From positions 310,001-374,000 of the forward strand of contig JAIXMN010000010.1 of the NCBI GenBank assembly GCA_025716815.1: a stretch of DNA of 64,000 nt. Direction: 5' to 3'. This stretch comes from Dichotomocladium elegans. Taxonomy: Eukaryota; Mucoromycota; Mucoromycetes; Mucorales; Lichtheimiaceae. Shown in pieces: positions 10,717-20,600 of the stretch; within the stretch, counting starts at the first letter, position 1; each line of letters starts with the position of its first letter. Position numbers and translations under genes: made by a program. The notes beneath the pieces were generated by a model. The model was not told where the DNA came from, did not search any database, and saw nothing but the letters and a program-made list of their open reading frames with translations.

Positions 10717-10790
10717 GATTCCTTGGTGTAGTTGGTTATCACGTCTGTCTAACACACAGACGGTCGCCAGTTCGAGTCTGGCAGGAATCA
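10717..10790 (+). tRNA. tRNA-Val (AAC)
   Basis: 74 nt including the discriminator A. The acceptor arm GATTCCT pairs perfectly with AGGAATC. The anticodon stem TCTGT/ACAGA encloses loop CTAACAC with anticodon AAC at 10751-10753. The T arm has GCCAG/CTGGC around TTCGAGT. No intron and no encoded CCA. An oligo-T follows at 10801. Its first 15 nt are the LINE target duplication, so the gene was regenerated intact after insertion. Confidence 0.95.
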
Positions 10791-10800
10791 GTAATTGAAC

Positions 10801-10804
10801 TTTT
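10801..10804 (+). terminator. RNA polymerase III terminator of tRNA-Val
   Basis: TTTT run 11 nt after the mature 3' end of tRNA-Val. A second T run lies near 10825-10829. Confidence 0.6.
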
Positions 10805-10811
10805 GTGTCGT

Positions 10812-10836
10812 TGTCGTGCTTATATTTTTGTCGGTG
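10812..10836 (+). repeat. Fragment of a D-type LTR start
   Basis: TGTCGTGCTTATATTTTTG resembles the first bases of the gypsy D LTR (TGTCGTGCTTATTTTTTGG). It starts 22 bp after tRNA-Val and is cut off by gypsy A. Short match, so tentative. Confidence 0.4.
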
Positions 10837-11158
10837 TGTCGCGTATGAATTCTGGAGCCAATCAGATCGACTTGCTGTAGGGACCCAAAAAGGGGATTAT
10901 TGGAGAACATCTACCCCTGACTCCATCGACGTCCCTGTCGACTGCATTTATTGTCCGGGTTGCATTTATTAACCCGTCTACATTTATTAATTCGTTAAGC
11001 CATGGCAATGAGTATGAAGATACCGGACTGGCCCTTCCACTTTAACTAATATAAATACCTGGGTGTTTGTCGTAAATAAAACGGGGAATACTACTACATT
11101 AATTATCACTGCCCATCACTATCGCTGGCTAAGGTTTATCCGCCAAAAATAGTCGACA
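10837..11158 (+). repeat. 5' LTR of gypsy A
   Basis: 322 bp, TGTCG...CGACA. A TATA-like AATATAAATA lies near 11048 and an AATAAA-type poly(A) signal near 11076. The motif GGCTAAGGTTTATCCGCCAA at 11127-11146 recurs in several other LTR families of this window. Identical to the LTR at 15738. Confidence 0.95.
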
Positions 11159-11160
11159 AC

Positions 11161-11181
11161 TGGTAGCTGATGCTTATATGA
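11161..11181 (+). promoter_or_regulatory. PBS of gypsy A plus 3-codon upstream ORF
   Basis: TGGTAGCTG (11161-11169) complements the 3' end CAGCTACCA expected of a fungal initiator tRNA-Met. An ATG follows directly at 11170 and opens ATG CTT ATA TGA; that stop overlaps the gag ATG at 11178 as ATGA. Confidence 0.8.
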
Positions 11182-12245
11182 CCCACCCGACTCAAGCTAT
11201 TCCACCCAGCTTCCGAACATATCGCAGCGACCGCTTGCGAGCATACGACGACGACGACGAGGAACCCCCTGAAACAAGATCTATATTAGAAGATATACCG
11301 GAAAGCCCCATTATGCCAAGTCAAGAACAAGAACTACCACAGGAAGACGCGACCCAAGTGATGCTCAAGGCAGTCCTTGCACTTCTTGCAAAGAAGGAAG
11401 GTTTTTCGGTGAAAATGCGTGAACCCGACACGTACAACGGAGACCGCTCCCTTGATGCCGTGCAATGTTGGACACGCGCGGTCGAACGGTACTTGGGTAT
11501 GTCCTCACTTCCACAGCATGACTGGCCCGAATATGCCAAAACACTGTTACGGGGTGACGCTGATATCTGGTGGCAGCACGAAGAGCGTTTTGGTGAGGAC
11601 ATTGCTGACTGGAACGATTTTAAGAGACGCATCATCCGCACTTTCAGTCCAGTGAACGCAAGTCAATTGGCACGAGACCGCCTAGCGAGTTTGACGCAGG
11701 TCGGCTCAGTACAAGCGTACGTCACACAGTTCCAGATTGCCTGTGCCTCGCTGCCGCACATGACGGATGATGAGGCCCTTGACAGGTTCGTGAGAGGTCT
11801 ACAAGAAGAGGTATGCGTACACGTCAGGACTTGCTTCCCTCAGACCTCCACCGAGGCGATCCGCATCGCACTGGCGTACGAAAGTGCTCGTCGTAGGGGT
11901 CACGATTTTAACGACACACCAGGATCTTATGGATCCGTACCTTCACAATCCACGTTCCGAAATATCACAACAACGCCCCAGTACTTACGGACCAACGGGG
12001 TCGCGCCAATGGATCTAGACGCGATACACTTCCAGCAAGGCGGGCGTGGAGAACGAAATAACCAAGGGCGGCGCCACGGCTCACGTGATCATCTACGTAG
12101 CAAGGAATGCTTCAACTGTGGCGGCCGAGGACATCTCGCACGGGAATGCCCATCAGAGTTAGCGGAGCCCGGTAAGCAACGTCGCAGCAACCAGCGGCAA
12201 CCCAGTTTCCAAGGCCACCCAAAAGGCAAGGCGCGGATGCATTGA
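11178..12245 (+). CDS. gag: Gag polyprotein, gypsy A
   Basis: 355-aa structural protein that would form virus-like particles. A retrotransposon Gag/capsid domain lies in the middle (WWQHEERFGEDIADWNDF region, about residues 125-230). One CCHC zinc knuckle, CFNCGGRGHLAREC, lies near residue 313. Start ATG overlaps the stop of the tiny PBS upstream ORF. The stop TGA at 12243-12245 lies in the loop of the frameshift hairpin; about 27 codons follow the knuckle before the -1 shift or stop. Confidence 0.93.
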   Translation: MTHPTQAIPPSFRTYRSDRLRAYDDDDEEPPETRSILEDIPESPIMPSQEQELPQEDATQVMLKAVLALLAKKEGFSVKMREPDTYNGDRSLDAVQCWTRAVERYLGMSSLPQHDWPEYAKTLLRGDADIWWQHEERFGEDIADWNDFKRRIIRTFSPVNASQLARDRLASLTQVGSVQAYVTQFQIACASLPHMTDDEALDRFVRGLQEEVCVHVRTCFPQTSTEAIRIALAYESARRRGHDFNDTPGSYGSVPSQSTFRNITTTPQYLRTNGVAPMDLDAIHFQQGGRGERNNQGRRHGSRDHLRSKECFNCGGRGHLARECPSELAEPGKQRRSNQRQPSFQGHPKGKARMH

Positions 12246-12262
12246 AGAGGGTCCATCCGCGC
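12218..12262 (+). promoter_or_regulatory. -1 ribosomal frameshift signal, gag/pol of A
   Basis: Heptamer C CCA AAA (12218-12224) is in register with the gag frame as X XXY YYZ. A 6-nt spacer (GGCAAG) leads to a perfect 9-bp stem GCGCGGATG/CATCCGCGC (12231-12239 with 12254-12262). The pol frame is closed by TAA at 12173-12175, so the shift must happen between there and the gag stop. Confidence 0.8.
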
Positions 12263-15200
12263 CCACAACAACAATCCCTCAACGCGATCAAGGCCGAGCA
12301 CGAAAAGGCCAAAGTGTCAGAAGAGGCACTCATCGATCTATCCGACGGCGAGGACCAAGAGGCCCGGAGGCTTCAGGACCATTTAGAAGCAGACAGGCAC
12401 CATCTTGACGATTTATTATCAATAAACAAAACTGATTTGCCATTGTACTCCATGTTATGCGACGGTCGTCCCGTGAACGTCCTTATTGACTCGGGAGCCA
12501 CGGGTTCTTATGTGGCGCCTCGTGTCGCCACTAACCTATCCATTCGAACCGTACCTGGCAGACAAGTGGAAACTGCTGGTGGACATGTCCTACACATTAC
12601 CTCACAAGCCACATTGCCCCTCGATGCACAAGGTTACAAGCACACGATCGAAGCATACATCCTCGAAACCAAGTTTGATGTAATTTTGGGCCGCGACTGG
12701 CTCAAGACAGTTAATCCGATGCCTGACTGGGACCTTGACACATGGCGGATCAACACCAATAACAACAGCTACGTCTTGCGCCCGCAGCAGCAACGCGCAG
12801 TCCCCGACCTGGCCTACTTAATTTCGCACAGGCAAGTACAGCGCATGGAACGATCCAAGCAAATCGAACAGATGTTCCTTTGCTATGTTCGACCCAATTC
12901 ACAGGAAGTCGGCGAGCCAAAGGACAACATGTATTCCTCTCTGGTGGCCGAATTCAGTGACGTGTTCCAGGACAAATTGCCCGGTCTTCCTCCAGACCGC
13001 GGTGTCGAACATGTCATTGACACAGGCGATGCCAATCCGATATCGAGGCCGCCATTCAAGATGAGTCCCCGCGAGCTAGACGAGCTCAGAAAACAAATAA
13101 GTGAACTGCTGGACCTTCGCCTGATCCGACCGAGTTCTTCGCCATGGGGAGCCCCTGTGCTCTTTGTCCGAAAAAAAGATGGCTCTATGCGCCTCTGCGT
13201 TGATTATCGTGCAGTCAATCGAGTCACACTCCGTAACACACACCCATTACCACGCATCGATGAGTGCTTGGAGAGACTTGGGGGCGCCAAGTTCTTCTCT
13301 AGCATCGACTTGAAGAGTGGATACCATCAGGTGCGTATCCGAGAAGAAGATATCCCCAAAACGGCTTTTAATACTCGCTATGGGTCGTACGAGTTCCTTG
13401 TCCTACCATTTGGCCTTACAAATGCACCGCCTACCTTCCAAAAGCTTATGAATTCGATACTCGGGGATTATCTCGATGACTTCGCCTTGGTCTATCTAGA
13501 TGACATCCTCATCTTCAGCAAATCGGAAGCCGAACATTATCAGCACGTTCGCCAAGTACTGGAGCGTCTGCGCAAAGCGAAGTTGATTGCCAACCTCAAG
13601 AAGTGCGAGCTGAACAAGACCGAACTTGAGTTTGTTGGGTTCCAAGTATCGGCGAACGGTATCCTCCCGTCAAGGAAAAAGGTACAAGCTATTTTAGAAT
13701 GGCCGCAACCAGCAAACGTACAAGAGGTCCGCCAGTTCATCGGCTTAGGATCGCACTATCGGCGATTCATTCGCGATTTCGCGGCGATTGCAGCACCATT
13801 AACTGACTTAACAAAAGGCACGGGCACGAAGAAAAGGGAGATAACCTGGACTGCCGACTGTCAACGTGCATTTGAAGAAATCAAGGCCCGAATGAGCGGC
13901 GCACCAATTCTTCAGCCACCTAATCCAGACTTACCTTTTGTGATAGAAACAGATGCATCTGATTACGGCGTAGGCGCTGTTCTCCTGCAAGATGGCCCAG
14001 ATGGCCAAAGACACCCATTGGCCTTTGAATCCAAAAAGCTTTCGGCTGCGGAGCGCAATTATCCTGCACAAGAGCGCGAGCTTTTAGCGATTCTCCATGC
14101 TCTCCGGACCTGGCGTTGCTTCATTGAAGGGCGGCGCTACACTGTGTTCACCGACCATCATCCGTTGAAATATTTTCGTTCTCAGACCAAGCCAACGCCA
14201 CGGTTAACTCGTTGGATTGCCGAGATGGAGCTTTATGACCCCGACATACAATACAAACCAGGTAAAGAAAATCACGTTCCTGATCTATTGTCACGGCGCG
14301 ACGGCGTAGCATGTAGAACCACCGAAAATGATCTTGAGCCAGAGTATTTGTATGCGGTACGCTCCATACAGGAATCGGACTGGCCGAAATTCTACGCTAA
14401 GCCGGAGGACCAATGGCCAGCTATGTACAAGGATCTCCTCATCAAGCACAAAGATAAGTTCGCCAGCAACAATGGCCAAGTGTTCCGTTACGTCAAGATC
14501 GGCAAGGATAAGCACGAAGTGCGTTACGTGCTATTTGCTCGACGAGCCGACCTGGTGCAGAACTTCCATCAAGCATTTGGCCATGCTGGTAATACGACCG
14601 TGTACGATTTGATGCGTAAAAGGTGGTGGTGGCCTGATATGCGTACCGATATCCAGTGCTGGCTAGCTTCATGTCCGCAGTGCCAACTGGCTTCCAACGC
14701 AGGACGCAACATCCATCACGCGCCGATGAAACCTTTAGAAGTACCGCCCGCTTTCTCGCGCTGGCATCTAGACTTTGTGGGCGAGCTTCCCACCACTGCA
14801 TCAGGTAATCGTTGGCTTCTTGTTGGCGTCGACTCAATGACAAACTGGACCGTCGCCCGCGCAGTCCCTGACGCGACCGGAGAGGCTATTGCCAATTTTC
14901 TATACGAGGAAATTGTTATGCGATTTGGCTGCCCGGCAGAGATCGTTACCGACCGTGGAGCCAACTTCATGTCCAATATTCTCAGTATTTACTTAGGCCG
15001 CTTGAAGCTCAAGCATATGCTGACCTCGGCATACCACCCCCGCACCAACGGCAAGGCCGAACGCACGAATGGTATTTTCAAACAAATGCTGCGCAAGTAT
15101 GTCAACGGCAAGATACACCAATGGGATCAATTCATTGAACCCTCCCTCTTCTCCTGTCGGATATGCAAGCATCGAACAACGGGGTTCAGTCCATTTTTCC

Positions 15201-15781
15201 TAGTATACGGGCAAGAACCCAGGCTCCCCGGTGATGCGCTCCGACCTTTCCTTGATAACTCCACCCCATTGTCGCCTAACCCTACGCCCACGTCGGTTCG
15301 TATTCCGGAAGTCCGTCGATTACAAGAAGCTCGGGAGCTCGCCACACAACGTCTTCACGATAATGCCGCAAAAGACAAAGCTCGCTGGGATGCACTTATC
15401 CGGCCGCAGCAGTTCTCCATAGGTGACCACGTGCTTCTACGCCATGAAAACAAATTGAGTCTCGAATATAATTGGAAGGGCCCCTTTCGAGTTCTCGCTT
15501 GCAACTACGACACCAACATATATAAGCTCAGTGACCTCCAAGGCCGCGGATATTCCTCCTGGGTCCACACCGATCGCCTCCGACCTATCCACACTGGTTC
15601 TCCAGTCACACAAGACCCTTGGTATGACCCGACCGCTGCTCGAGCTGCCGAACGACGCCATCTGGAAGCCGCCGCTGCCGCCAATGCCCAGTTATCCGTG
15701 TTGTCCGAGGACGACCAACCTTCTGGGGAGGGGGTATTGTCGCGTATGAATTCTGGAGCCAATCAGATCGACTTGCTGTAG
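12224..15781 (+). CDS. pol: Pol polyprotein, gypsy A (PR-RT-RH-IN)
   Basis: About 1,185 aa after the -1 shift; numbers here count from 12242. Aspartic protease DSG at residue 83. Reverse transcriptase YLDD at 418-421. RNase H begins near ETDASDYG (D571). Integrase has an N-terminal HHCC finger followed by catalytic D844, D904 and E940 with 35 residues between the last two. No chromodomain follows. The stop codon lies 44 bp inside the 3' LTR. There is no ATG near the start, consistent with synthesis only as Gag-Pol. Confidence 0.94.
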   Translation, partial: RQGADALKRVHPRPQQQSLNAIKAEHEKAKVSEEALIDLSDGEDQEARRLQDHLEADRHHLDDLLSINKTDLPLYSMLCDGRPVNVLIDSGATGSYVAPRVATNLSIRTVPGRQVETAGGHVLHITSQATLPLDAQGYKHTIEAYILETKFDVILGRDWLKTVNPMPDWDLDTWRINTNNNSYVLRPQQQRAVPDLAYLISHRQVQRMERSKQIEQMFLCYVRPNSQEVGEPKDNMYSSLVAEFSDVFQDKLPGLPPDRGVEHVIDTGDANPISRPPFKMSPRELDELRKQISELLDLRLIRPSSSPWGAPVLFVRKKDGSMRLCVDYRAVNRVTLRNTHPLPRIDECLERLGGAKFFSSIDLKSGYHQVRIREEDIPKTAFNTRYGSYEFLVLPFGLTNAPPTFQKLMNSILGDYLDDFALVYLDDILIFSKSEAEHYQHVRQVLERLRKAKLIANLKKCELNKTELEFVGFQVSANGILPSRKKVQAILEWPQPANVQEVRQFIGLGSHYRRFIRDFAAIAAPLTDLTKGTGTKKREITWTADCQRAFEEIKARMSGAPILQPPNPDLPFVIETDASDYGVGAVLLQDGPDGQRHPLAFESKKLSAAERNYPAQERELLAILHALRTWRCFIEGRRYTVFTDHHPLKYFRSQTKPTPRLTRWIAEMELYDPDIQYKPGKENHVPDLLSRRDGVACRTTENDLEPEYLYAVRSIQESDWPKFYAKPEDQWPAMYKDLLIKHKDKFASNNGQVFRYVKIGKDKHEVRYVLFARRADLVQNFHQAFGHAGNTTVYDLMRKRWWWPDMRTDIQCWLASCPQCQLASNAGRNIHHAPMKPLEVPPAFSRWHLDFVGELPTTASGNRWLLVGVDSMTNWTVARAVPDATGEAIANFLYEEIVMRFGCPAEIVTDRGANFMSNILSIYLGRLKLKHMLTSAYHPRTNGKAERTNGIFKQMLRKYVNGKIHQWDQFIEPSLFSCRICKHRTTGFSPFFLVYGQEPRLPGDALRPFLDNSTPLSPNPTPTSVRIPEVRRLQEARELATQRLHDNAAKDKARWDALIRPQQFSIGDHVLLRHENKLSLEYNWKGPFRVLACNYDTNIYKLSDLQGRGYSSWVHTDRLRPIHTGSPVTQDPWYDPTAARAAERRHLEAAAAANAQLSVLSEDDQPSGEGVLSRMNSGANQIDLL

Positions 15782-16059
15782 GGACCCAAAAAGGGGATTA
15801 TTGGAGAACATCTACCCCTGACTCCATCGACGTCCCTGTCGACTGCATTTATTGTCCGGGTTGCATTTATTAACCCGTCTACATTTATTAATTCGTTAAG
15901 CCATGGCAATGAGTATGAAGATACCGGACTGGCCCTTCCACTTTAACTAATATAAATACCTGGGTGTTTGTCGTAAATAAAACGGGGAATACTACTACAT
16001 TAATTATCACTGCCCATCACTATCGCTGGCTAAGGTTTATCCGCCAAAAATAGTCGACA
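15738..16059 (+). repeat. 3' LTR of gypsy A
   Basis: 322 bp, identical by eye to the 5' LTR. It follows the polypurine tract GGGGAGGGGG and TAT. The pol stop lies inside it. Confidence 0.95.
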
Positions 16060-16095
16060 CTGTCACATGTCGTAGCCAGATTTAATCGGTCATTA
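16060..16095 (+). other. Remnant of an older LTR
   Basis: CTGTCACA followed by TGTCGTAGCC, an LTR-like start, interrupted by gypsy B. It presumably continues at 21474 after B. No gene. Confidence 0.35.
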
Positions 16096-16417
16096 TGTCG
16101 TGGCCAGGCTCAGTTGGCCACACAAACTAATTTATTTTGTAAGACTCGCAAGAACGTACAAGGCGCAGTACCCTTGCCGAGCCACGTACCACATCCAAGA
16201 CCAGTCCACAAGATTCAAACGACTAGCCACAATCTATATATATACATTAGCCACATATTCTTAGATACAGAAAAACATATAAATACTCAAATAGTTTCAT
16301 TAAATAAAGGACATCTCATTTTCTGATATTTCCCTGAATCGTCTTAGTGACATTCCAGTTCTGTGTGAACTCGCCGTTGTCTATTGCAAAAGGATCTTCG
16401 TGACCAGGACAACGACA
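16096..16417 (+). repeat. 5' LTR of gypsy B
   Basis: 322 bp, TGTCG...CGACA, with AT-rich TATATATATA and CATATAAATA promoter-like stretches and an AATAAA signal near 16303. Confidence 0.95.
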
Positions 16418-16419
16418 AT

Positions 16420-16431
16420 TGGTAGCTGATG
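16420..16431 (+). promoter_or_regulatory. PBS of gypsy B abutting the gag ATG
   Basis: TGGTAGCTG at 16420-16428, then ATG at 16429, which is the gag start. The initiator tRNA-Met primer and the start codon are contiguous. Confidence 0.85.
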
Positions 16432-17610
16432 CCATTTACCTCCGAAGAACAAAAGAAATTTGTTATACAAGAATACGTCTACGAGCTTCTCCCTCAAGAA
16501 TACCAAGGACAATACCGCACCAACTTCGACCAGATCCAGATCCCCCTAGGTGAACGTGCAGTTTTCAACTCGAACAATCTTGCCACTCTTAGAACACGAG
16601 CCCAATCGATAGCCAAGACTGTAATTGCCGCTATGGAAAACAAGAACTTACTCGAAACAATCCAAAGGATGCTTGTACAGATGCAATCCCAGCAAGAAGA
16701 ATTGAAAGCATTGCGCGAATCGACAACCAACAAGTATGCGAATGTCAAGCCTGTCCAACCTGACACGTTCAGTGGGACACGTTCGACTGCCACGGTAGAG
16801 GCCTGGTTACACATGGTTGAAAAATACCTTGACTGCACCAGCCTCAATGATAATGGGAAGATCTCCTACGCCTCGAGCCTGTTACGGAGCGGCGCAGCCA
16901 CATGGTGGCGCCATCTTGAAACCACGTCCGACCCCGACGATAGTCTCTCCAATAGAACACTGAAGACCTGGCAAGCTTTCAAGACCGCTTTCCGCCAGGA
17001 ATTCAAGCCACATAATTCCCAGGACATTGCCCGCAACAAACTCATGAAGCTCCACCAAAGGACCACGTCCTCCGGCACCATTCGCGAGTACATTGTTGCA
17101 TTCCGCGACGTAATGCTGGAGCTCCCAGAAATGGGTGTAGGTGAGGCAATCCACTACTTCATTAGAGGATTGACCTATGAAGCCTGCATGCAAGTCTCCA
17201 TGCAACGACCAGTGACACTTGTAGATGCCTATAATGCTGCTGAATCATACGAATCCGTCCAAGAATATGCCCGCGGAATCCGCGACACTGTGCAAGATTA
17301 CACCGGTACCACCCACAGCCATACTCCGCACGGCGTCACACATCACGAGGGTCCCACGCCTATGGACCTAGATGCAATGCAGGGCCGTTTCTCGCGAGAC
17401 AGACCCACAAACCAACGTCAGTGGCGCTCCTCGACAGGATACCAGGGTCAACGTCGAGCTGACACAACGCCACACCAAGGACCCAACCGCCTCTCTAACA
17501 AACGATGTTTCAACTGCGGTGGTGTCGGCCATATTGCTCGAACTTGTTCATCTGCCCCGCGCACCTCGTCACATGCTGGTGATTTAAAAGAGGCGGCGCG
17601 TTCGGATTAA
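16429..17610 (+). CDS. gag: Gag polyprotein, gypsy B
   Basis: 393 aa starting at the ATG that touches the PBS. An N-terminal helical region and a QMQSQQEELKAL coiled-coil-like segment precede the retrotransposon Gag domain (about 105-265, with the WWRHLE motif). A CCHC knuckle CFNCGGVGHIARTC lies near residue 364. The gag stop TAA lies in the hairpin loop of the frameshift signal. Confidence 0.94.
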   Translation: MPFTSEEQKKFVIQEYVYELLPQEYQGQYRTNFDQIQIPLGERAVFNSNNLATLRTRAQSIAKTVIAAMENKNLLETIQRMLVQMQSQQEELKALRESTTNKYANVKPVQPDTFSGTRSTATVEAWLHMVEKYLDCTSLNDNGKISYASSLLRSGAATWWRHLETTSDPDDSLSNRTLKTWQAFKTAFRQEFKPHNSQDIARNKLMKLHQRTTSSGTIREYIVAFRDVMLELPEMGVGEAIHYFIRGLTYEACMQVSMQRPVTLVDAYNAAESYESVQEYARGIRDTVQDYTGTTHSHTPHGVTHHEGPTPMDLDAMQGRFSRDRPTNQRQWRSSTGYQGQRRADTTPHQGPNRLSNKRCFNCGGVGHIARTCSSAPRTSSHAGDLKEAARSD

Positions 17611-17627
17611 AGGGAGTCCGGACGCGC
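17583..17627 (+). promoter_or_regulatory. -1 ribosomal frameshift signal, gag/pol of B
   Basis: Heptamer T TTA AAA at 17583-17589 is in the gag frame, with a 6-nt spacer (GAGGCG). The 11-bp stem GCGCGTTCGGA/TCCGGACGCGC (17596-17606 with 17617-17627) has one T-G wobble and a 10-nt loop. Confidence 0.85.
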
Positions 17628-20600
17628 ACTTTGCCATCCCTCAATACCGTGCACGATACGATGATGCCCACTGACGCCGACGTGGACGATCCCCCGGCCC
17701 ATGGTACCGATACCACGCTCATGTGTCCAGCCGCCGACCACACACAAGAGAAGCCCGACTTAAACAACACGCCAAGTGAACCGCGCTTAGCAGTCGCGCA
17801 AGACGACATCAATCACATAGAATCGTTATATTCAATAAAGCAAACACAATTGCCCCTGCACGAGATGATTTGCAATGGGCGGCGGATCGAGGTATTGCTG
17901 GACAGTGGAGCGACGGGTACGTATGTCGCACCAAACGTGGTCAAGGACCTCCCAAAACAACAAGTGGCTGGTCGTCAGGTAGAAACCGCTGGCGGGCATA
18001 CGCTGACGATTAAAGAAGCTGTTACACTCTCACTCAATGCTGGCGGCCTCGTGCATCATGTACCTGCCTATGTTCTCGATACCAAATTTGACCTTATCCT
18101 CGGCCGCGACTGGATCAAGCAATTAAAACCAGTACCCGATTGGGATCTCGATACTTGGCGAATTACACAAAATCAGACCGATTACATACTACGACCTAAG
18201 TTCCAGCGGGAAATCCCAGAACTCTCATACCTTATTTCACAACGACAGGTAGAACGCCTCAAGAGTCAGAAGCAAATAGCCGAAATGTTTTTACTGCATG
18301 TCGATGATTCCATAGACCTCGCTGGCCCGGGTATACCCGATGAAGCAATAAAGGTACAAGCACTCGTCAAGGAGTACTCCGATGTCTTTCAGGATCGGTT
18401 ACCCGGGTTACCGCCGGAACGCGAAGTTACGCATGTCATCGACACCGGCGAGGCCGAACCTATCAATCGTCAACCGTACAAGATGAGCCCCCGAGAACTG
18501 GACGAACTACGAAAGCAACTTGATGAGCTGCTACAACTACGCCTGATCCGTCCAAGCTCATCACCGTGGGGTGCACCTTGCCTTTTCGTCCGAAAGAAAG
18601 ACGGCTCCTTACGGCTCTGTATAGACTACCGTGCCTTAAATGCCGTCACCAAACGCAATTCCCATCCCTTACCACGTATCGACGAATGCCTCGAACGTCT
18701 CTCAGGAGCCAAATTCTTCTCCAGCATTGACTTACGAAGTGGATATCACCAAGTCCGGATACGTGACGAGGACATTCCGAAAACTGCCTTTAACACCCGC
18801 TATGGCTCGTTCGAGTGGCGTGTACTCAGCTTCGGCCTGTCCAATGCACCAAGAGCCTTTCAGACTATTATGAACCGTACACTGGGTGACTGCATTGACA
18901 AATTTGCGCTTGTATATCTAGATGACGTTCTCATTTATTCAAAGACGGAGGAAGAACATAGCCAACATGTCCGGGAAGTACTCAACCGTCTCCGCAAGGC
19001 CCAACTCATTGCGAACCTCAAGAAGTGCTCCTTTTTTAAAAATGAACTCGAATTCCTCGGATATCGCCTCTCCGCCCAAGGTATTTTGCCGTCCGCAAAG
19101 AAAGTCAAAGCTATCAAAGACTGGCCGCGTCCGACCAACGTTCAGGAGGTGAGACAGTTCATCGGCTTAGGATCTCATTATCGTCGCTTCATCCAAGATT
19201 TCGCTTCCATTGCTTCCCCATTGACCGATCTCACAAAAGGTACGGGAGCAAAGAAACGGGCAATCCAATGGTCAGACGCGTGTGAAGCCGCTTTTGCAGA
19301 ATTGAAATCCCGCTTGTCAAATGCCCCGGTCCTCCAGGCACCTGATCAAGACCGCCCTTTTGTAATCGAAACAGATGCATCTGACTTTGGCTCTGGCGCT
19401 GTACTGCTTCAGGAGGGACCAGACAAGCTGTGGCGACCAGTCGCATTTGAGTCCAAGAAGTTTTCGGAAGAGGAACGCCGCTACCCCGCTCAAGAACGCG
19501 AACTCCTCGCCATCCTACACGCCTTACGTACGTGGCGTTGTTTTGTCGATGGTAGACCATATGTCGTCTATACCGATCATCATCCACTACGATACTTCCG
19601 CAGCCAACGTAAGCCAACACCTCGACTAACTCGTTGGATCGCCGAGCTAGAGCTATATGATCCGGACGTGCGTTACAAGCCTGGCCGTGAAAACAATGTC
19701 CCTGACGCCCTTTCTCGTCGTGATGGGCCGGAGTGCCAAGCTGCGGATAACTCCATGGAGCCTGATTATTTATACGCAGCTGCCGTCAAATCAATTCAAG
19801 AGTCTGACTGGCCCCGATTTTATACACTAGCCGAATCCGAGTGGCCACCCATCTACAAAGACCTTCTGCAAAAACACCGAGACCGCTTCGTCTGTCATAA
19901 TGGTCAAGTCTTTCGAAAGATAAAAATTGGCAACGCTATTGAAGAGATCCGTTACGCCTTATTCGCGCGTCGAGCCGACATTGTACAAGGATTTCACAAA
20001 GGCTTCGGACACGCAGGGCGATCGACAGTCCATGACATGATCAAAAAGCGCTGGTGGTGGCCAGATATGAAGAACGACATACAGCAGTGGCTCAAGGATT
20101 GCAAACAATGCCAGCTAGCAGCAAATGCCGATAAGAATACGCACCATGGCCCCATGCGCCTACATGATGTACCCCCAGTGTTTTCACGATGGCATCTTGA
20201 TTTTATCGGAGAATTACCAACAACAGCCAAAGGCAATCGATGGATCCTAGTAGCTGTTGACTATACATCAAATTGGACAATCGCCCGCGCTGTCCCGGAT
20301 GCCACCGGCCCAGCCATCGCTAATTTCTTGTTCAACGAGATTGTAATGCGTTTTTCATGCCCAGCCGAGATCGTTACCGACCGTGGTGCGAATTTCATGT
20401 CGAAGGTGCTCAACTCCTATTTGGGACGAATGAAAATTAACCACCAACTTACCTCGGCATTCCACCCCCGCTCGAATGGCAAAGTTGAACGCACCAACGG
20501 TATACTTAAACAGATGCTCCGAAAGTATGTCGACGGCGCCGTATCCAAATGGGACGAGTTTCTCGAAACTGCAGTTTTCGCGTGTCAAGTACGAAAGCAT

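Larger units (their letters stand above)
10837..16059 (+). mobile_element. Ty3/gypsy element A, full length
   Basis: 5,223-bp LTR retrotransposon with 322-bp LTRs that I read as identical, a PBS, gag, a -1 frameshift signal, pol in the order PR-RT-RH-IN, and a polypurine tract at 15725-15734. No chromodomain is seen. Flanking bases (GGTG left, CTGT right) do not form a target duplication, so one side has probably been rearranged. It begins 47 bp downstream of tRNA-Val. Confidence 0.95.
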
